This document shows positions 59,001 to 64,000 of a DNA stretch of 64,000 nucleotides, in pieces; position 1 is the stretch's first letter; each line of letters opens with the position of its first letter. Position numbers and translations under genes: made by a program. The DNA is taken from NCBI GenBank assembly GCA_947685225.1, contig CANTUV010000062.1:12730501-12794500 (forward strand), written 5' to 3'. The notes under the pieces are model-generated. The model was not told where the DNA came from and searched no databases. It saw only the letters and a list, made by a program, of their open reading frames with translations. Source of the DNA: Garcia nutans (lineage: Eukaryota > Streptophyta > Magnoliopsida > Malpighiales > Euphorbiaceae).

Positions 59001-61881
59001 GGTATGCAAGTTTGGAATGGGTGATATCCATTTACCAGCTTAAGGGGGAGTGTGAAAAAATATAGTTGCCTTTGTGAAAAAATACAGCTGCCTCTTTTCC
59101 TAGAATTCTTCCTTAATTTGTAGCAAAAATATAGAAATCACTTTATTTGTGGCAAAAATATAGAAATCACTATTAGGCAATAATCTTTTGATAGATCTTC
59201 ACTTGTATAAATATGAGTTGTAAATTGTTGTAAATAATATACTACCGAAGAAAAGGAAATTATCCTTCTTTCACCATGTTCAAGTAATCCTCAAGAGAAG
59301 CATACATACAGACCTTGTACACGAGAACCAGTTCCACATATCTCGATTAACTGTATTAAAGTCTCATCACATCCACCAATGCAACCTGATAACAATGTTA
59401 AAGAAATTTATTATTTTCTATGAAAGCAAATTCCGAAAAGTGAAGTGTATGACGGTTATCCCTTGTAACCAGGACTGTAAAATGTACTGGGATAACTAGA
59501 AATCTGAAGTGTTTGGCCTGAAATGATCAAGCTAAACATCACATAAGCTTGACTTGGACTAAGATTGGTAAATAATTTTTAGTCCAAATGAAATGTGGAT
59601 TGAACTTGACCTTAGATAAGTTTAGCATGGATAATCCAAATATATATATTTGTTATTTTTCTAATACAATTATAATAAATATTCTTAAACTTCTCAATTA
59701 TATTATTTTTGCATTTTATTTTTATTAAATATATAAATTTGTTTTAAAATGAAAACTTCATACATTGTAGGATAATATTTAGTAAAAGTAGATTTAAAAG
59801 CTAATTAGCAAATAAAAAAAATATCAATGAAGAAAAAAAATAAAACAGGTAAGTAGGCCAGCTTAAAGTTGACTTGAAACTCATTATGAGCTTCGAGCTT
59901 AGTTTGAATTAAGCATTAGTCAAAATAATTTTTGGGCTGAGCTTGGGCTAAGCTTTGTCAAAATAATTTGAGCTAACTTTAATTAGCCTCTAGCGCGACA
60001 AAGCCCACTTGATCTACAGTACTACTTATGACTAACAACCAACTATATGCAATCCTTCGCAATTATCACTATTATGCCTCATAGCTGCGCATATACACTA
60101 TAGGAGCTAGTATTTGGCTGTAAAACTGAAAATGAATTCTGCTAAGTTGAAATTTCAAAATGGAAGCAGCACATATAGAAAATAATATATATTTTTCACA
60201 AGGTTGTGTAGAAGAGTTCATGAAAGCTTAAATGTATAATAAGTCCCTACAGTATCATTACCTAAGTGGTTGACATTGAAGCCAGGTGGTATTTCAAGCT
60301 GTCGAAACTTAAATTGAATCATTAGAATATTTTCAGAATGTTTTGTACCTACAAAAATTCCAACATAATATGTTGCATGGACATGCCACCACATCAAGAA
60401 TCTAAATATAACATCATTTTCATATATAACTGAATATTTAAAGATTGCAGATAGGGCAAAAACTTTACAGACAAAATAGAGAGTAGCTGAATTTGCCTTT
60501 AGTTGAAGACCACACTCGACTACAAATAAACTCTTTGCAAAGAATAAAGTAAAAATGATTTCTAAGCATTCTAAGAAATCAAGTGTTGTCAGTAGAAACC
60601 TGGAGTGCAGGTGTTGCAAATATTGGTGGTTATGGTGGCTTCTAGTACAGGTCCAGGAAGCCATATAGCATTCCTGCACTGAAAAGATAAGCATTCCAAA
60701 ATAATTAACTGAAGCCACATAACTACAAAAATTTGCTGCAGCAACAAATAACCTATAAAACCTAAATGTCACACCATCTCAAAATCAAATTCTGAAAACT
60801 TATAAGTAAATGCCAACAAAATTATTACAAAAACATTGCAGGTTATTCCATAAGGAAGCAATTTCACTCCCTAAAAAAGCAGTGAAGGAAATTTTAAGCA
60901 TTTTTTCATCACGATCAAGAGATATGTATTGGGTTGAAATAAAGGATGACAGGAGTCCAATTATTTATAAATGGAAGAAATACAAATCTGCAAGCCCTCA
61001 ATCCAATAGGTGTTGTGCCAAATTTGGTTTATGCTCCATACAGGTAGCTATATTATATATCGTTAGTTTACACATACCCAAATTACATATGGAAAAACAA
61101 GATTTACTTGGAAAATAATACTTTGCCCCTCTTTTATTTATCGCAATTATGTCTGATCATTCAACTTGGAGAAGGTTCCAATTCTTTCAAGGATATCTCT
61201 CGAACTCAATTAGAGGTAGGAAATCAAATTTTATCACTAATAACCTAAAATGAGTTCTACACATTAGCCACCACAGAAATGATTTTCATAGATGCAATCA
61301 TTAGGTTCCATTCATTTGACCAAACAAATAAAATCATCTTAAGCACTGAAAGAAAAAGCAGAACCAAAGACTTACTAAATCTTTTATTAATTTGCAAATC
61401 AAGCTTTAATTTATGTAAGAAAATATTGGAACTTAGTACTAACCCTTCCCTAAAATTTAGAAATATTTAGATAAACAATGTGGCATCTGGAAGTTTTGTA
61501 GGATTAATATTTTAATGGATTAATAGTAGAACTGCTTATCTAAAATAAATTTAACATACAACACATCATGTCGAAGCAATTGAAGAGATGTATAAAAAAA
61601 AAATTAATGTAGCATCCATGGATTGTGCAAGTATGGTGCAGCAACAAAAATAGACACATAGAAAACAGCAAATATCTAAGGGTACACAAGAAAAGCAACA
61701 GTTTTGTAAGTTGACTCATCGGCATTATGACAAAATAGTTAAATCACCCATCTCCTATTATGAGACTTCCTACAGTGCCAGATAACATCTAGAATAATGG
61801 TAAAATATATTTCATTGTAGATTGAAGGACTTGTATGCCAACCTGTGGGTAGCCCAAGCATCCAACCATGAAATTGCCATC
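51963..61881 (-). CDS. TOP3A: DNA topoisomerase 3-alpha, C-terminal exons (partial gene)
   Basis: Seven minus-strand exons with AG/GT borders: 61881-61843, 60678-60600, 60348-60262, 59385-59314, 54324-54157, 52584-52464, 52194-51963. Phases agree at every join and the 798 bases close in one frame at a TGA. In order they encode GNFMVGCLGYPQCRNAIWLP, EIPPGFNVNHLGCIGGCDET, a CCHC zinc knuckle, a GRF zinc finger, a Gly/Arg-rich linker and a second CCHC knuckle. This is the tail of plant topoisomerase III alpha, the type IA enzyme that with a RecQ helicase and RMI1 dissolves double Holliday junctions in the nucleus. The catalytic N-terminal part lies past the right edge. No stop or frameshift is seen, so the gene may be functional despite transposon-filled introns. 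Confidence 0.85.
52464..52584 (-). CDS. TOP3A: TOP3A exon: GRF-type zinc finger
   Basis: Encodes SCGTCGMLCVLRTANT, NNRGRKFYSC and CNFF, the GRF finger pattern with R-T-A and G-R-x-F conserved. The exon ends TTTGT before the donor GTACGC; joined to the next exon the split codon is completed and the following TGG gives the Trp expected after FFV. Reading straight on would give Tyr and a premature stop, so the splice is needed. Confidence 0.85.
52985..53045. repeat. TA microsatellite in TOP3A intron
   Basis: (AT)n with one CA interruption, in the 1.57-kb intron between the exons at 52584 and 54157. Confidence 0.85.
54157..54324 (-). CDS. TOP3A: TOP3A exon: first CCHC zinc knuckle
   Basis: After CTACAG, reads ARGSRAPNTTPTNL, then GVCIHCQQIGHDSSDC (C-x2-C-x4-H-x4-C) and a Ser-rich end; donor GTAATA. 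Binds single-stranded DNA or RNA by family analogy. Confidence 0.85.
54495..55804 (-). mobile_element. Non-autonomous LTR retroelement (about 1.3 kb) in TOP3A intron
   Basis: Direct repeats at 54495-54670 and 55620-55804 share TTTATCTNACATAAAACACAA, CTTACACTTTCTCAATC and GTTGGCTTTAGAAA blocks. Left of the right copy, CTGATACCAT is TGGTATCAG on the minus strand, a copia-type primer site, so the element reads leftward in the same sense as TOP3A. The roughly 0.95-kb core has no gag or pol. AAAAC stands on both outer sides (54490-54494, 55801-55805), but in A-rich sequence that is weak, and the LTR TG/CA ends are not clear on the right. Confidence 0.6.
55806..55992 (+). mobile_element. Copia 5' LTR (about 187 bp) in TOP3A intron
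   Basis: Begins TATTAGAATATCC (first bases altered from TG) and ends TTTCTCA; TGGTATCAGAGCC (55993-56005) is an intact initiator-Met-tRNA-type primer site. It abuts the minus-strand non-autonomous element directly. Confidence 0.65.
56702..57420 (+). pseudogene. Copia gag fragment
   Basis: Two overlapping frames joined by a shift: MASYLGQVEILKDEFNSLMP (56917 on) and LALIGLRADLNLVQDCILAS plus IPNLDEVFARLLRLPNT (57024-57150). This is the common capsid-region pattern of plant copia gag. A TLVGLVMAALP/CWACHGRPPKYN region follows near 57270. Plus strand, antisense to TOP3A. Confidence 0.75.
57421..58440 (+). pseudogene. Copia protease remnant and integrase fragment
   Basis: A DSG-type protease motif is only faintly left near 57530. 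A pre-integrase segment VDHLHSCLGHHSLSKFQKIV lies at about 57888-57948. The integrase middle is at about 58140-58420, ending in KNDVAE and HLIETIRTMLIHHNI. Then the sequence jumps to the RT/RNase H junction: about 1 kb of integrase end and RT is missing. Confidence 0.65.
58441..59010 (+). pseudogene. Copia RNase H end
   Basis: FASQFMHNPKEKHLKAMNRI starts the RT/RNase H connection at 58444. ECYIDANFPGSPVDKRSTS follows at about 58570-58625, then an open frame 58720-58998 with VYCDNKPAINIANN, HDRTKHVKVDRHLIKEKLD and DQLANVLTKGL. Acidic positions are partly kept. Confidence 0.8.
59051..59273 (+). mobile_element. Copia 3' LTR (about 223 bp)
   Basis: The purine run TAAGGGGGAG (59041-59050) precedes TGTGAAAAAATATAG; the end is taken as CTTCTTTCA. 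It does not resemble the 5' LTR at 55806-55992. It contains a 21-base direct repeat GCAAAAATATAGAAATCACT. It ends about 40 bases from the TOP3A splice donor at 59313. Confidence 0.65.
59314..60678 (-). CDS. TOP3A: TOP3A exons for the zinc-ribbon-like region (three exons)
   Basis: 60678-60600 encodes CRNAIWLPGPVLEATITT and NICNTCTPG; 60348-60262 encodes an ILMIQFKFRQLEIPPGF segment; 59385-59314 encodes CIGGCDETLIQLIEICGTGS. Together with the GCLGYPQ exon at 61843-61881 they make the cysteine-rich block that follows the topoisomerase core. The start of the middle exon is set by TGTAG/GTACAA, keeps frame, and adds several residues beside the usual PVFLIQF form, so that acceptor is the least certain. 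Confidence 0.75.
60679..61842. other. TOP3A: TOP3A intron, no other gene seen
   Basis: Intron between the GCLGYPQ exon and the CRNAIWLP exon. Open frames on either strand (for example 60810-61118 plus) have no recognised motif. Confidence 0.6.
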
Positions 61882-62873
61882 CTGTTTCAAGGAAGCATGC
61901 TAATTTAATAACCCAAATGGCAGAATGCTTATATTAAAGCATACCATGTTACGCCAAAAAAAAAACAGAATAAGAGTTGTAGCATACCATAGAAACACAT
62001 ATAAACTGCAGAATCCATGAAAAAATTAGTCAAAGAAATGTTAAACGCATCAGGTTTACTAGGAACAAAATCCAAATAAACACTTCCCACAAATATTATC
62101 TCTAAGTATATTATCAACTTGTGTGCTTCAACAAAATGCAACCGAGGCTATAAATTCTAACTGCTTGGCTTAGAACTATAGAATAAGCAGTTACTGCCAT
62201 GTAATTCAACTTGGTAAATGTCTTATATTTTGTGGGTGACCTAATTGGCATTCGATAGATACAAGGCCCAATTTGTGTTCCTAGTAGTCCAGGCTTAAGG
62301 AAAAGGAGTACCAAATTCATAAAAGGAAAATTACTAAAATTATAGATTGCATTAAACCTTGAAAGGCAAAGGCCAATGCAAAAGCCTCCCTTCTCAACAT
62401 GAGAAAATTATTGTTGATTAATTGTAGAAAGCCATAATCTTGTGATTGTGAAGTATGCAACTGAATCATGTGTGAGGGTGTATGTTCTCTCCACTGTTTT
62501 CTCTATAGAACCCTCGGACCTTTTACATGATAATGCAAGAGAAAGCTTGTGTTAGAAATTACACATTCATGCTACAGTTGAATAGTCCATTGACATTATA
62601 CTATTACACAATTAGTGCAAACAATTAGTCATCATGACCAATACCACCATTGGATTCATGAACCTCAACAGGCTTTTAATAGAAGAACATCAACATAGAA
62701 CAAAAGCATGTGCTTCCACACTCAAAACCAACGCCAAATGCTCCTAAAAATGCTAAAACTGTGATTCCAGATAGCACCTCACAATGTCGAAACAAGTAAA
62801 AATTAGCCATGCACTTGTGCTACATAATACACCAATCAAGAGACTGACAATTTTAGAAATTTTGGAAAAAAAA
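61882..62873. other. Intron upstream of the first visible TOP3A exon
   Basis: No further exon that would encode the Cys-rich segment before GNFMVGC was found, so the next exon must lie beyond the copia insertion and the window edge. Confidence 0.55.
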
Positions 62874-63102
62874 TGGTATATCCTTTCTTAGTGGAGAAGT
62901 CCACTTATATATACATTACAAGCTAATTTCTAGCCCCTAAAATAGCTATATACAGATCTGTGCATTTTTAATTATAGAAAGAATCTACAATAATAGAAAT
63001 ATATCTCTAGCCTTTAAAATGCCAGCTAGAAGCCTAAAATACTGCTGAACTAAAAATAAGCCATGATTTAAGCAAATGCTAAAAAATCATATTCTTCTAA
63101 CA
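62874..63102 (-). repeat. 3' LTR of the minus-strand copia (about 229 bp)
   Basis: Minus-strand start TGTTAGAAGAATATG after the purine run GAGGGGGGA; the end is taken at GGATATACCA (62874). Left neighbour is an A run. Confidence 0.7.
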
Positions 63103-63109
63103 TCCCCCC

Positions 63110-63997
63110 TCAAATTGATGTTGGTAAGTCTATAAGCATCAATTTGGTAAGAAGAAAATTATGCCGTTGGCGTGGCATGGATTTGGTGAAGATATCGACA
63201 ACCTGTAATGTGGTGGAGATATGTGGTAGAGTTATAACTTGGTGGTCATAGGCTTCTCGAATAGAATGACAATCAACTTCTATGTGCTTAGTGCGCTCAT
63301 GAAAGACAGGGTTTGCTGCAATTTGGATTGCACTGGTGTTATCGGCATGTAATGGAGTTGGTTGGCTTTGTTGGAAGCCAAGTTCTGCAAGTAGACCACG
63401 CAGCCATTTGATTTCAGAACATGCAGCAGACATTGCACGATATTCTGCCTCCGTAGATGACTTGGATACATAGTTTTGTTTTTTACATTTCCAAGATATA
63501 AGAGCATCACCAAGAAACATGCACCATCCAGTAGTAGATTTCCTAGTGTCTGGACAACCTGCCCAATCTGCATCACTATAGGCCTGTAGTTGTAGTGAAG
63601 AATTAGCAGGAAAAAATATACCACGGATAGGTGTGCCAATGAGGTATCGAATAATGCGACGGACTGCAGAGAGGTGTAAGTGTCGAGGAGATTGCATGAA
63701 CTTGCTTACAGTGTGAACAGCATAGGAAATATCCGGGCGGGTAATAGTTAAATAAATAAGGCTGCCAACAAGTTTCCGATATAAAGTCGGATCCTAAATG
63801 AGCTCTCCTTCATCACGTCGATATTTGACATTTATTTCCAATGGAGTGTCTACTGAAGTAGCACCTTGAAGTCCAGCCATTTGAATGAGATCTTGAATAT
63901 ACTTTTGTTGTGTTAAGAAAATACCTTGAGGTTGATGATGTACCTCTAATCCCAAGAAGTATGTGAGATGGCCAAGATCTTTCATATGAAATGTGGA
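63110..63997 (-). pseudogene. Copia pol C-terminus: RT end and RNase H, one stop codon
   Basis: Minus-strand frame begins at the window edge with MKDLGHLTYFLGLEVHH (63985). It runs through IYLTITRPDISYAVHTVSKF and AYSDADWAGCPDTRKSTTGW, then SSTEAEYRAM, HADNTSAIQIAANP, ERTKHIEVDCHSIRE and VDIFTKSM, to a normal stop at 63110. The four RNase H acidic positions (DADW, AEYR, ADNTS and the distal D) are present. A single TAG at 63794-63796 interrupts an otherwise continuous frame; CAG to TAG would explain it. By family knowledge the full polyprotein is gag-protease-integrase-RT-RNase H. Confidence 0.85.
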
Positions 63998-64000
63998 GTG

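Larger units (their letters stand above)
62874..64000 (-). mobile_element. Ty1/copia element, 3' part, in TOP3A intron
   Basis: Reads leftward, same sense as TOP3A: pol from the window edge to 63110, polypurine tract (plus CCCCCCT at 63104-63110), LTR 63102 to about 62874. The 5' part is outside the window. Code quality is much better than in any other element here, which points to a younger insertion. Confidence 0.85.

Noticed and set aside
60218..60772. Single 184-codon minus-strand ORF as one gene
   Set aside because: It only contains two TOP3A exons in different frames or partly in frame, with intron between; motif and splice evidence favour separate exons.

Overview
The window looks like AT-rich plant nuclear DNA, most likely from a eudicot. 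It carries Ty3/gypsy and Ty1/copia remnants of typical plant lineages (Tat-like, Athila-like, chromovirus, SIRE-like, Angela-like), a TRIM element, an Au-type SINE and a hAT-like MITE. It also carries an intron-rich plant gene read from the minus strand. No bacterial operon, CRISPR array, rRNA gene or tRNA gene was seen. Most of the short open frames are chance or decayed retroelement code.

Layout. 1-7681: 3' part of a decayed Tat-like gypsy element (RNase H, integrase, short internal repeats, an antisense coding region, a minisatellite, 3' LTR). 7780-8915: 3' end of a chromovirus (integrase C-terminus, chromodomain, 510-bp LTR). 8916-10900: AT-rich DNA with a 220-bp tandem repeat. 10904-14250: probable minus-strand LTR-type sequence holding a 1.2-kb solo copia LTR. 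14345-20660: a 60-bp repeat array, a decayed plant mobile domain (PMD) region, a 1.8-kb solo gypsy LTR with a perfect 5-bp duplication, and a DUF7745-like fragment. 20880-25550: minus-strand gypsy element with a 435-bp MITE in its pol. 26330-27655: 3' fragment of a SIRE-like copia. 29604-31815 and 42620-45160: two parts of an Athila-like element. Between them, 32417-42313 is a complete but decayed SIRE-like copia of 9.9 kb with ATATG duplications. 45165-51950: AT-rich spacer with a complete TRIM element (47564-47948), an unidentified coding-like fragment (48729) and a SINE (49402-49574).

51963-61881 (minus strand) holds seven exons of a host gene that I read as the C-terminal zinc-finger part of DNA topoisomerase 3-alpha (TOP3A). 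The seven exons join in one open frame to a stop codon. The N-terminal catalytic exons lie beyond the right edge. One intron, 4.99 kb long, is stuffed with a minus-strand non-autonomous LTR element and a chimeric plus-strand copia relic. The next upstream intron carries the 3' end of a fairly young minus-strand copia element (62874 to the window end).

I see no new biological system. The most useful observations are the exon structure of the TOP3A tail and its retroelement-filled introns, a 3' accessory ORF shared by two SIRE-like elements, the PMD and antisense coding regions carried in gypsy context, and several cleanly bounded insertions (solo LTR, TRIM, MITE, full copia) with target-site duplications visible in the raw sequence.
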